The notes under the pieces are model-generated. The model searched no databases and was not told where the DNA came from. It was given only the letters and a program-made list of their open reading frames with translations. Positions 1 to 8,637 of a DNA stretch of 64,000 nt are shown one piece after another (positions within the stretch are counted from its first letter, which is position 1; the number at the start of each line of letters is the position of its first letter). The position numbers were made by a program, and so were the translations under genes. The DNA is taken from contig OZ241385.1 in assembly GCA_965200825.1 (NCBI GenBank), forward strand, positions 1,054,001 through 1,118,000, written 5' to 3'. Source of the stretch: Bin80 sp026709335 (GTDB taxonomy: Bacteria; Bacteroidota; Rhodothermia; Rhodothermales; Bin80).

Positions 1-974
1 TGGAGCTTTTTCATGGTCCGACATTGTCCTTTAAGGATTTTGGTGCACGTACGATGTCTCGCCTCATGAATCATTTTGTCAAGGACGAGCCACTAACCAT
101 ATTGGTTGCTACCTCGGGAGATACAGGAAGTGCTGTAGCTGACGGATTTGGCAATCTTCCGAATTTACGTGTTGCTGTGCTATACCCTAAAGGGCAGGTC
201 AGTCCCACACAGGAAAAGCAGCTCATTGTACGCAGGAAGGGAGTGCGAGCATTCGCAGTTCAAGGGACCTTCGATGATTGCCAGTCTATGGTTAAAGAAC
301 TTCTCGTCTCACCTGGGAAATTGAATCTCTCGGCAGCGAACTCAATCAACGTGGGTCGGCTTTTACCACAGATGCTCTACTATTATTGGGCTTTTGCAAA
401 GGGCAAATGGCAATTTGCAGATGTATGTGTCCCTTGTGGCAATCTAGGCAATCTGACCGCTGGAGTAATCGCACATCTTTGTGGGCTGCCGGTCAGGAAA
501 TTTATTGCCGCTCATAATTCAAATGATGGATTTCCGAGATTTTTGAGAGGGGATGAGACTCCATTCAAAGATTCTGTACGAACGTTGTCGAACGCAATGG
601 ATGTCGGCCGGCCTAGTAACTTTGAGAGGCTTAAATTTTTATTGTCAGATGAGCGGTTACGATGCATGATCCAAGGACGTTCATGCTCTAATGAAGAAAC
701 TTTGACGTCAATCAGGCGTGTTTACGAAGAAACCGGATATATTGCAGATCCTCATACCGCAGTTGCACTTGCCGCCGTCCGTGATAATCCGGATCCAGTG
801 ATAGTTTTGTCTACTGCCCATCCAGCAAAATTTTCTGATATCGTCGAACAAGCACTTGGATTTGCTCCCGCATCCGTGCCGGCATTGATAAAACTGGATT
901 CAATGCCCACCTGGGTTCAGTCCTTGCCCCCCACAGCCGACTCATTACGCTTGAATTTAGAATCCTGGGACTAA
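1..974 (+). CDS. thrC: Threonine synthase, 5' end cut by window edge
   Basis: This PLP enzyme converts O-phosphohomoserine to threonine. The reading frame is open from the first bases of the window (ELFHGPTLSFKDFGAR), so the gene starts upstream and the TTG at 24 is not its real start. Ser-Phe-Lys-Asp-Phe is the PLP-lysine motif of the threonine synthase family. The following ATSGDTGSAVADGF segment is the phosphate-binding loop, and NSINVGRLLPQ and PCGNLGNLTAG are also typical. About 320 residues are visible, against a usual 430-480, so roughly the N-terminal quarter is missing. The stop at 972-974 lies 3 nt before the next gene, suggesting co-transcription. Confidence 0.93.
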   Translation, partial: ELFHGPTLSFKDFGARTMSRLMNHFVKDEPLTILVATSGDTGSAVADGFGNLPNLRVAVLYPKGQVSPTQEKQLIVRRKGVRAFAVQGTFDDCQSMVKELLVSPGKLNLSAANSINVGRLLPQMLYYYWAFAKGKWQFADVCVPCGNLGNLTAGVIAHLCGLPVRKFIAAHNSNDGFPRFLRGDETPFKDSVRTLSNAMDVGRPSNFERLKFLLSDERLRCMIQGRSCSNEETLTSIRRVYEETGYIADPHTAVALAAVRDNPDPVIVLSTAHPAKFSDIVEQALGFAPASVPALIKLDSMPTWVQSLPPTADSLRLNLESWD

Positions 975-977
975 TTC

Positions 978-1682
978 ATGATTCCATTTACTCCATCAGA
1001 TTGGCCTCAAAATGACTTAAGACAGGCGGCCGAGTTACTCTGGAAATGGCATCGTAATGCACGTAGTAACGTACCATCGAGGTCTGTTCAAAATGAGGCT
1101 CACAGGGTTTGTCAAAAATTCGACTTGCCTCTTCATCTAGTTGATTTACAATTGATGAAGCGCAATAGAGACGTCATCGATACAGTTCCCGACCTATTTG
1201 ATTATATGGATTCTCATGTAGGTTCCCATGCGCTTCTATTGGCAAAACTCGCAGGCTACAAAGCGAATTGGGCTGAAACTCCAGTCAAGGAGTTTGGGCG
1301 GGCAATCTTTCTTACAAGATCTATCTGTTTCCTGAAACAAGATCTTCAACAGGGTAAGCATTACATTCCGATAGATGTCATGAAAGCCCACGGGGTGTCA
1401 ATAGCAGATTTAATGAACAGAAGTCCATCACAAAATGTTCGTGCTGTTCTCTGGAAACAGATTGTTTGCGCACGAGATGCATATGCATCCTGTAAAACAT
1501 TGAACAGTGACTTGAACGGATGGTGTCAGCGGCGTTTTCGCCTCTACTGGACTGGCGGATTAGACCTATTGGCTCGTGTTGAATCTCGAAAATTTAATGT
1601 TTGGTCAAAACCACCGCGATTGTCGCTACTACGAAAAACACATGTATATTTGCAAGTATATTCAGGTAAAGTGAGGCGATGA
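978..1682 (+). CDS. Degenerate phytoene/squalene-synthase-family protein
   Basis: A 234-residue protein resembling the C-terminal two thirds of trans-isoprenyl diphosphate synthases (phytoene/squalene synthase fold). The best match is the stretch FLTRSICFLKQDLQQGKHYI followed by PIDVMKAHGVS, which aligns with the family's second Asp-rich helix and 'GR.YLP...L...GV' segment. The DxxxD metal site there is not intact (C-F-L-K-Q-D), and the region holding the first Asp-rich motif appears to be missing. It is therefore probably not an active prenyl-condensing enzyme. It may be a structural or accessory protein like the NDUFAF6 branch. It is 3 nt after thrC and overlaps purM by 4 nt (ATGA), so it sits inside a housekeeping operon. 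The family call comes from motif resemblance only. Confidence 0.6.
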   Translation: MIPFTPSDWPQNDLRQAAELLWKWHRNARSNVPSRSVQNEAHRVCQKFDLPLHLVDLQLMKRNRDVIDTVPDLFDYMDSHVGSHALLLAKLAGYKANWAETPVKEFGRAIFLTRSICFLKQDLQQGKHYIPIDVMKAHGVSIADLMNRSPSQNVRAVLWKQIVCARDAYASCKTLNSDLNGWCQRRFRLYWTGGLDLLARVESRKFNVWSKPPRLSLLRKTHVYLQVYSGKVRR

Positions 1683-2677
1683 CGACTTACAAAGAAGCAG
1701 GAGTTGATATCCATAGAGCCGATCAATCCTTCAGTAAACTCAAACCACTCATCAAATCCACTCACACTCCGGGAGTGGTTCAAGATGTAGGGGGATTTGG
1801 TGGTTTTTTTCAACTTGATCTTGCCAGATGGAAGCGCCCGGTGCTGGTTTCTTCAATAGATGGAGTGGGAACCAAGGTCAAAATTGCGGTACAGGCCGGG
1901 GTTCATAATACTATCGGAGAAGATTTGGTAAACCACTGCATTAATGATATAGCGGTCTGCGGAGCCGAACCGCTATACTTCCTTGATTATTTTGCAGCCG
2001 GTGAGCTTTCTAATGAGGTTGTTCACGGTGTAATGGAGGGCTTGGTTCGAGCATGTAAAAAGTCTGGCGTTGCTTTGATTGGTGGGGAAACAGCTGAAAT
2101 GCCGGGCCTGTACTCACTGACAGATTATGATCTGGCAGGTGTAATTGTGGGAATTGTAGACTCAGATAATGTTATTGATGGTCGCAAGGTTCAGAAGGGT
2201 GATATACTCTGGGGATTTGCCTCATCAGGAATTCATACCAATGGATACTCACTTGTGCGCAAAGTTCTCGTGGGAACCCTCTCAGGATACTCATTTGACG
2301 ATCGTCCAGAACAGTTGGGAGGCAAGAGTATTCAGGAAGAACTTCTGAGTGTACACAAGTGCTATTTACCTCTGATCAGGGACTTAAAAAAGCATGCTCA
2401 TGCTATGGCACACATCACTGGAGGAGGAATTGAAGGAAATACTCGACGCGTTCTTCCCGAAGGGCTTCAGATTCGGGTAAATTATCAAAGTTGGAAGCGA
2501 CTTCCTGTTTTTAATCTTATTAAAGAACGAGGTTCTGTTCCGGAGGATGATATGCGTAGCACCTTCAATCTTGGAATTGGCCTCGTTGTCATTACGTCAC
2601 CATCAGCCGAGGAGGATGTATTTCGGATTGCTGCCACCCATAAAGAAACACCAATTGCAATTGGTACAGTATACTAG
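1679..2677 (+). CDS. purM: Phosphoribosylformylglycinamidine cyclo-ligase (AIR synthetase)
   Basis: PurM closes the imidazole ring of formylglycinamidine ribonucleotide to AIR, using ATP, in the fifth step of purine synthesis. The N-terminal YKEAGVDIHRADQ, then SSIDGVGTKVKIA, VNHCINDIAVCGAEPLYFLDYFA, GGETAEMPGLY and FASSGIHTNGYSLVR are all hallmark PurM segments in the right order. At 332 residues it is close to the usual 340-350. The ATG overlaps the upstream stop (ATGA), indicating translational coupling. A second purine gene, purC, lies separately near 32.3 kb. Confidence 0.97.
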   Translation: MTTYKEAGVDIHRADQSFSKLKPLIKSTHTPGVVQDVGGFGGFFQLDLARWKRPVLVSSIDGVGTKVKIAVQAGVHNTIGEDLVNHCINDIAVCGAEPLYFLDYFAAGELSNEVVHGVMEGLVRACKKSGVALIGGETAEMPGLYSLTDYDLAGVIVGIVDSDNVIDGRKVQKGDILWGFASSGIHTNGYSLVRKVLVGTLSGYSFDDRPEQLGGKSIQEELLSVHKCYLPLIRDLKKHAHAMAHITGGGIEGNTRRVLPEGLQIRVNYQSWKRLPVFNLIKERGSVPEDDMRSTFNLGIGLVVITSPSAEEDVFRIAATHKETPIAIGTVY

Positions 2678-2741
2678 GCAGGAAACCACATGGCACGGTT
2701 TTCGTTACGGTATCTGATCTATCTATCTATTTATTTTGCTA

Positions 2742-3425
2742 ATGAGTTCAATTATATTGATCTTGGTTTTGAGTTATTTGGCAGGATCTATTCCCGGAAG
2801 TGTTTGGACGGGACAGCTGTTATATGGTGTTGACGTTCGAAAGCATGGCAGCCGTAATGCGGGGGCAACAAATGTTTTCCGGGTACTGGGATGGAAGGCA
2901 GGGGTAGTGTCAACTGTAATTGATGTAGGGAAAGGAGTTTTGGCGGCGGGAGTGATTGCTACGATCCGGATTGATGAACTTCCGACAGCACCTGCCTTTT
3001 TACAGGTTGAATCTGTCATATGCCTCTTGGCAGGTATTTCAGCGATTGTGGGCCACATGTTTCCAGTATGGGCTCGATTCCAGGGTGGGAAGGGGGTTAA
3101 TACGGCAGCGGGGGTTCTGTTTGCAATTACCCCGAAGACCATGTGGATTGTTATCGGAGTCTTCGCCCTGGTATTATTTGTTTCAAGATATGTGTCTTTG
3201 GCAAGTATGATTGCGGCAATCATGTTTCCTGCTACGGTTGCTATCCGAATGTTTGTTTTTGATATTGAGGCACTCGATAGGAGTCTTATTCTATTCGGAA
3301 GCTTTTTTGCAATCGCAATCCTGTATGCTCATCGCAGTAATATCCAGAGATTAATTTCAGGAACTGAGAATCAGGTTAGACATTTTCGGTTGGCTCACGG
3401 AATGCGTGGGCGTAATGAGATTTAA
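2742..3425 (+). CDS. plsY: Glycerol-3-phosphate acyltransferase PlsY
   Basis: An integral membrane enzyme that transfers an acyl group from acyl-phosphate to glycerol-3-phosphate, the first step of phospholipid synthesis. SYLAGSIPGSVW, KHGSRNAGATNVFRVLG and VWARFQGGKGVNTAAG are the three conserved PlsY signatures, and several hydrophobic helices are visible. A TTG at 2736 is also in frame, but the ATG at 2742 gives the usual PlsY N-terminus. The next gene is gpsA, which makes its substrate, so the pair forms a small lipid operon. A run of TATC repeats lies just upstream (about 2716-2730). Confidence 0.95.
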   Translation: MSSIILILVLSYLAGSIPGSVWTGQLLYGVDVRKHGSRNAGATNVFRVLGWKAGVVSTVIDVGKGVLAAGVIATIRIDELPTAPAFLQVESVICLLAGISAIVGHMFPVWARFQGGKGVNTAAGVLFAITPKTMWIVIGVFALVLFVSRYVSLASMIAAIMFPATVAIRMFVFDIEALDRSLILFGSFFAIAILYAHRSNIQRLISGTENQVRHFRLAHGMRGRNEI

Positions 3426-3439
3426 TCTCTATTGGTCAA

Positions 3440-4459
3440 ATGCCTCGCGCAATATCAGTTTTTGGTGCTGGTAGCTGGGGCACTGCACTGTCAGTCAGCC
3501 TCTCTTTGGGAGGTCATGAGGTTACACTTTGGGCACGTAGGCGGGATATTGCTCATGGAATCCTCGAAACGAGACGCAATCCTGAGTATTTACCCTCCGT
3601 TCCGATTCCATTGTCAGTATCGGTAACCGCTGACATTGTCTCCGCGGCAAGGCATGCCAATTTATGGGTAGTTGCTACACCATCCCATGCTGTCCGTGAT
3701 CTTGCGAGAGATTTAGCGGAGCACTGTAATGAGTTGAAGACGGTTATATCTGTAGCAAAAGGCATTGAACGGCAGACAGAGCTTACCACAACTGGTGTGT
3801 TGGAAGATGTTTTGACCCCATCTGTATCAAAAGGGAACCTGGTTGCGCTATATGGACCAAGTCATGCAGAAGAAGTTGCTGCGGGGAAGCCAACTACTTT
3901 GGTTGCCGCATCAAGTGACATGGGTCAAGCCGAAATGGTTCAGGAAATTTTTATGACAAATCGACTCCGTATATACGTAAATAGTGATGTAAGGGGGGTA
4001 GAAATTGGAGGAAGCGTAAAAAATATCATGGCCATTGCATCCGGGATCAGTGATGGTGTCGGTTACGGGGATAATGCCAGAGCTGCACTGATTACTCGAG
4101 GAATCGCCGAAATTCAGCGATTGGGAAGCGCCTTGGGAGCTAATCCTTCCACATTTACGGGGCTAACCGGGCTAGGAGATCTAGTAGTCACGTGCACGAG
4201 TCAGCACAGCCGAAATCGACATCTTGGAGAGATGATCGGGCGCGGTGCGACACTTTCCGAAGTAACTGCATCCATGAGTATGGTTGCGGAAGGAGTGAAA
4301 ACAACGGAAGCCGTCTATTCCATAGCACAGCGTCTTGGAATTGAAATGCCAATCACCGAAGCTGTCTATGGAATTCTATTTGATGGACAGCGACCGGATG
4401 ATATAGTGCAACAGTTAATGACTCGCTCTGCAAAACAGGAGGAATGGTTGCGGGAGTAG
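3440..4459 (+). CDS. gpsA: NAD(P)-dependent glycerol-3-phosphate dehydrogenase
   Basis: GpsA reduces dihydroxyacetone phosphate to sn-glycerol-3-phosphate, the substrate of PlsY encoded immediately upstream. The Rossmann motif ISVFGAGSWGTAL starts the protein. VATPSHAVR, SVAKGIE, LYGPSHAEEV and the substrate-binding GGSVKNIMAIASGISDG with GDNARAALITRG follow in family order. At 339 residues it is full length. It begins 14 nt after plsY, so the two are probably one transcript. Confidence 0.97.
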   Translation: MPRAISVFGAGSWGTALSVSLSLGGHEVTLWARRRDIAHGILETRRNPEYLPSVPIPLSVSVTADIVSAARHANLWVVATPSHAVRDLARDLAEHCNELKTVISVAKGIERQTELTTTGVLEDVLTPSVSKGNLVALYGPSHAEEVAAGKPTTLVAASSDMGQAEMVQEIFMTNRLRIYVNSDVRGVEIGGSVKNIMAIASGISDGVGYGDNARAALITRGIAEIQRLGSALGANPSTFTGLTGLGDLVVTCTSQHSRNRHLGEMIGRGATLSEVTASMSMVAEGVKTTEAVYSIAQRLGIEMPITEAVYGILFDGQRPDDIVQQLMTRSAKQEEWLRE

Positions 4460-4599
4460 AATATTAATGTTTGGCCTATGAAACACTTGATCTCCCAGTG
4501 GGGTGTTTTCTCAGTGTTGCAGGGAACGAGCGGAGGCCAACATATATTCGTTTGATTGGGTAGGAATCGGGACTTGGGCCCCGGAGATAATTCGGCATT

Positions 4600-5256
4600 A
4601 TGACCAAGGGAGATTTGGAGAAAATGGTAGCGGCAGGGGAGAGTTTATATCTTGAATTCAAACATCGCTTACCAGAAAGTGAACGAATAGCTCGTGAAAT
4701 GGCCGCACTGGCTAATACCTCTGGAGGACATCTATTGATCGGTGTTGACGATACTGGAAGGTTGATGGGTGTGAAAGACCCCGAAGAGGAATTGTATGCA
4801 CTCAAAAATGCACTTGAGATGCACTGCATCCCGTATATTGATTTTCAGCACGAACGTATCAAGGTCAGCCGAACTCGGACGGTCATTGTGGTCAAAGTTC
4901 CCATGAGTTCTATACGCCCACATTATGTTCAGGAGTTATCTACCCAGCGGAAGTCAGTCTTTGTCAGGTTTGAGGATATGTGCATTATGGCGAGTCATGA
5001 GGCACGAAAATTAATGAGTTTAGGGCCTAAGTTGGAGGCCACACTGATCACACTTGGTGAGAAAGAACGTGTTTTACTAAAACAGCTTGAAGAAGTAGGG
5101 AAGATTACTGTGCGCAGTTTTGCCAGGTATGCAAGGATTCATCCTGGAAGAGCGTCTCGAATCATGGTGAGGATGACAAGAGCGCGAATTTTGATTCATC
5201 ATATTGATCTGAATGAGGATTATTTTACCGCGGGTAGCGCCCTGTCAGAAAATTAA
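4600..5256 (+). CDS. AlbA_2 (Schlafen-type) domain putative DNA-binding protein
   Basis: Residues about 1-125 form an AlbA_2 domain (older Pfam name AAA_4). It is recognised by E-S-L-Y-L-E-F-K near the start, then MAALANTSGGHLLIGVDDTGRLMGV and a late HYVQ...VFVRF strand. The C-terminal 80 residues look like a winged-helix segment (KERVLLKQLEEVGKITVRSF). Proteins of this type are usually transcription regulators, but no target is known. It lies alone between gpsA and a SusC gene, and a larger AlbA_2 protein lies on the far side of the SusC/SusD pair. It may control that locus, which is an inference from position only. Confidence 0.75.
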   Translation: MTKGDLEKMVAAGESLYLEFKHRLPESERIAREMAALANTSGGHLLIGVDDTGRLMGVKDPEEELYALKNALEMHCIPYIDFQHERIKVSRTRTVIVVKVPMSSIRPHYVQELSTQRKSVFVRFEDMCIMASHEARKLMSLGPKLEATLITLGEKERVLLKQLEEVGKITVRSFARYARIHPGRASRIMVRMTRARILIHHIDLNEDYFTAGSALSEN

Positions 5257-5407
5257 CACTTCAGTTTTCAATTGCAGAGGAAGATAATCCCGTAGTCAGA
5301 GGCGGGAGAATGTGTGTTGATTTATTGCTTTTTGTTATATTAATCCGGGTTAGTTCGCTTTTTTAGGGACTTCGATGAATTTCAACAATAACTAAGCTAA
5401 TTCAACT

Positions 5408-8400
5408 ATGCAAAAAATCTTACTGAATTTTAGCGTGTATATTCTGTTTATGTTGCTGGGATTTTCTGCAGCAATTGATAACCTTGCCCATGCGCAAGAT
5501 CACACCGTATCAGGTATTGTGGTGTCGGCTTTTGATAACGAACCTCTACCAGGGGCTTCAGTTCTTGAGACGGGCACTTTGAATGGTACGGCAACCGATG
5601 TTGATGGAACCTTTTCACTTAATGTCTCCAGTTCTGACGCATCGCTTTCCGTCACGTTTATCGGCTATTTGACTCAGACAATCGCAATTGAGGGTCGGGA
5701 TTACATCACAATTTCACTTGAAGAGGATACCGGTCTTCTGGAGGAAGTGGTCGTCACTGCCGGAGGTATTGAACGGAAGGAGCGTGCACTCGGTTACTCC
5801 GTAACCGAGATTGGTGGGGAGGATTTGCGAGAAGCGCGTGAGAATAATGTTGCCAACTCACTTTCCGGTAAAGTTGCAGGCGTCGTTGTTACGAAACCAG
5901 CGACCGGGCCAGCGGGATCCAGTCGTGTAATTATTCGTGGAGCATCTTCACTTGGTGAAGATAGCCAACCGCTGTATGTAGTAGATGGTGTTCCGATTGA
6001 TAACACAACTCTTGGAAGCGCCGGAATGTGGGGAGGCAGTGATGGTGGCGATGGGATTGGTTCAATTAATCCTGATGATATTGAAAAAATTTCGGTTCTT
6101 AAAGGACCCTCCGCAGCAGCATTATATGGTACTCGAGCCAAAAATGGTGTCATACTCATTACAACAAAAAGTGCCACCCCTGGAGTGGGATTAGGAATTG
6201 AGTTTTCCAGTAACACCACTTTTGAAAATGTCTTGGTGAATACTGACTGGCAGACTGAATATGGTCAAGGGACAACGGTTCTAGATGAAGATAAGCCTGA
6301 CACTTGGCTAGGAGAAAAACCTACATCTGTAGATGAAGCTCTTTCAACCGCAGACGTTTCATGGGGGCCGCGATTTGATGGTAAGCAGTCACTCAGTTGG
6401 GATGGCTCTCAGCAGCCTTATAGTCTTGCCTCTGATCCAGTAAAATCCTTTTACAACACAGGGCTTACTACCACAAATAGTCTGGCTCTGACGACAGCAA
6501 ATGACATCAGCTCCTTACGTATTGGATTATCTCATCTACAGAACGAAGGAATCAGCCCGAATTCCGGTATCACAAGAACTTCGGTTTCGCTGCGAGGTGC
6601 TTCAAAATTTGGCTCCAAGCTAAGTGCTGATGCCAAAATGAATTTGATCCGAGAGTATGTAATCAATCGTCCCAGGCTAAGTGATTCCCCTGGAAATGCT
6701 AATTACTCCGTCTATCAGTTAGCACGAAATGTTAATGTAGAATCTCTGAAATGCCCCCCCGAAGATCCTCAATGTACTGAATATGGGCAGGATGTTGATG
6801 GCACCGAGCTACATCGCGGTTTATTTGGAAATACCTTTCAGCAAAACCCTTATTGGGCGGCTCACCAGTATAAGAACCAGGACGAAGATTTACGATTCCT
6901 GGGATTTGTTTCCTTGGCATATCAGTTCGCGGAAGGCATCCAACTGAGAGGACGATTGGGTGGTGACACATATACGACACGTCGTACAGGACTCACCCCT
7001 TGGGGAACCGCTTACCAGCCTAATGGATCTCAGAACGAACAAGAATTTCGAATCACAGAGATCAATACAGATTTTCTTCTAACAGTTGATCGTAGCATAA
7101 CGAGCCGAATTGGAATTCAAGCAACTGCAGGTGGGAATTTATTGTATCGGGAAAGGGAGGATCTTACGCTTTCCGGAAGAAATTACAGTGTTCCAGGTCT
7201 AGAGGTTGTAACGAATCAGGGACAACGTTCTAATGGCTACGGTTATAGCGAGAAGCAGATTAACTCACTCTATGGATCGGCAGAGATCGCCTTGGATGAT
7301 TTTCTCTACCTCACTCTTACCGCACGAAATGATTGGTCATCTACACTCCCAACGGAGAATAACAGCTATTTTTACCCCTCTATCGGCGCTAGCCTTGTGC
7401 TAACAGATGCGCTTAATTTGCCGGATTGGGTCAGTTTTGCAAAACTTCGTGCTTCTTGGGCGGAAGTGGGTGGAGATACCTCTCCATACCAACTTGCGCT
7501 TACTTACGGACTGGGTGGTAGTCATCTTGGTCAGCCTCGTGGAAATATTGCACAGGGAAGTATACCCCTGTCAGGTTTGAAACCTTCATCTACTGTTGGG
7601 ATCGAGGGTGGTTTTGATGTGCGATTCCTAGAAAATCGTTTAGGCATAGATTTCACGTATTATAGTGAGAGTGCTACGGATCAGATTCTTTCTACAACGA
7701 TCTCGAGTGCCTCAGGATTTGGGAGCCAAGTGATAAATGCGGGCGAAATCTCCAACAAAGGAATTGAATTACTCATCACCACGACTCCTATCCGTCAGGG
7801 GGATTGGCGCTGGAATTTGGATTTAAACTTTGCACGTAACAGAAATGAAGTTATTGAACTTGTAGAAGGCCAAACTTCACTAGTACTTGGTGAAGCTCGA
7901 CACAGAGGAAATTTTGTTACAGCTGATGTAGGAGAACCATATGGGTCAATCAAGGGCCGAAAATATCTTCGTCAAAATGTGCCTTCTGGCGGCTCTGATT
8001 GTGATTCAACCGGCCCTATTGTTCATGATTCGGACGGATTACCAATACGAACATCTGACCTCTGTGTATTAGGAAACGGCTCTCCTGATCTAAGTGGTGG
8101 AGTTCGAAGTGCACTACGTTGGCGTAGTCTCTCACTCAACATGCTGTTTGATTTTCGTTTTGGTGGAGAACTTTTCTCAGTTACCAACAGTGCTGGATAC
8201 GTTAATGGACTCCATAAAAATACCCTCCAAGGTCGCGAAACAGGATATATCATCGGGGAAGGTGTTGATGAAGCTGGGCAGCCCAATAATGTAAAAGTTG
8301 ATCCTCAAGACTATTTTTCCGAAATTGGTGGTGGAACGATTGGTGAGGAATTCGTTTATGACGCCAGCTTTGTGAAGTTACGAGAAGTTCAGATTAACTA

Positions 8401-8608
8401 TAATCTGCCATCACGCTTATTTGCGCGTACGCCGGTCAAGTTTGTTTCTATTTCCCTTGTCGCCAGGAATCTATGGTTGATTCACAGCAATGTGGATAAC
8501 ATTGATCCTGAATCTCTTTATAACAGCACGAATCGAGGAATCGGACTTGAGCATTCAGGGGTGCCGCAGACAAGAAGCGTAGGATTCAATCTTAATGTCC
8601 GACTGTAA
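5408..8608 (+). CDS. SusC/RagA-family TonB-dependent outer-membrane transporter
   Basis: A 1066-residue SusC-type receptor. The N-terminal signal peptide ends near AHAQ. A carboxypeptidase-D-like domain follows (VSGIVVSAF...PLPGASV...TATDVDGTFSLNV), then the linker EEVVVTAGG, which is the usual start of the plug. The plug contains PLYVVDGVPIDN and INPDDIEKISVLKGPSAAAL, the classic SusC plug signatures. The remainder is a beta-barrel ending in an aromatic strand. Substrate cannot be read from the sequence. It is followed 29 nt later by its SusD partner. About 150 nt of non-coding AT-rich sequence upstream probably holds the promoter. Confidence 0.96.
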   Translation: MQKILLNFSVYILFMLLGFSAAIDNLAHAQDHTVSGIVVSAFDNEPLPGASVLETGTLNGTATDVDGTFSLNVSSSDASLSVTFIGYLTQTIAIEGRDYITISLEEDTGLLEEVVVTAGGIERKERALGYSVTEIGGEDLREARENNVANSLSGKVAGVVVTKPATGPAGSSRVIIRGASSLGEDSQPLYVVDGVPIDNTTLGSAGMWGGSDGGDGIGSINPDDIEKISVLKGPSAAALYGTRAKNGVILITTKSATPGVGLGIEFSSNTTFENVLVNTDWQTEYGQGTTVLDEDKPDTWLGEKPTSVDEALSTADVSWGPRFDGKQSLSWDGSQQPYSLASDPVKSFYNTGLTTTNSLALTTANDISSLRIGLSHLQNEGISPNSGITRTSVSLRGASKFGSKLSADAKMNLIREYVINRPRLSDSPGNANYSVYQLARNVNVESLKCPPEDPQCTEYGQDVDGTELHRGLFGNTFQQNPYWAAHQYKNQDEDLRFLGFVSLAYQFAEGIQLRGRLGGDTYTTRRTGLTPWGTAYQPNGSQNEQEFRITEINTDFLLTVDRSITSRIGIQATAGGNLLYREREDLTLSGRNYSVPGLEVVTNQGQRSNGYGYSEKQINSLYGSAEIALDDFLYLTLTARNDWSSTLPTENNSYFYPSIGASLVLTDALNLPDWVSFAKLRASWAEVGGDTSPYQLALTYGLGGSHLGQPRGNIAQGSIPLSGLKPSSTVGIEGGFDVRFLENRLGIDFTYYSESATDQILSTTISSASGFGSQVINAGEISNKGIELLITTTPIRQGDWRWNLDLNFARNRNEVIELVEGQTSLVLGEARHRGNFVTADVGEPYGSIKGRKYLRQNVPSGGSDCDSTGPIVHDSDGLPIRTSDLCVLGNGSPDLSGGVRSALRWRSLSLNMLFDFRFGGELFSVTNSAGYVNGLHKNTLQGRETGYIIGEGVDEAGQPNNVKVDPQDYFSEIGGGTIGEEFVYDASFVKLREVQINYNLPSRLFARTPVKFVSISLVARNLWLIHSNVDNIDPESLYNSTNRGIGLEHSGVPQTRSVGFNLNVRL

Positions 8609-8637
8609 CTCCCGATAACCAGATAATCTAAGATAAA

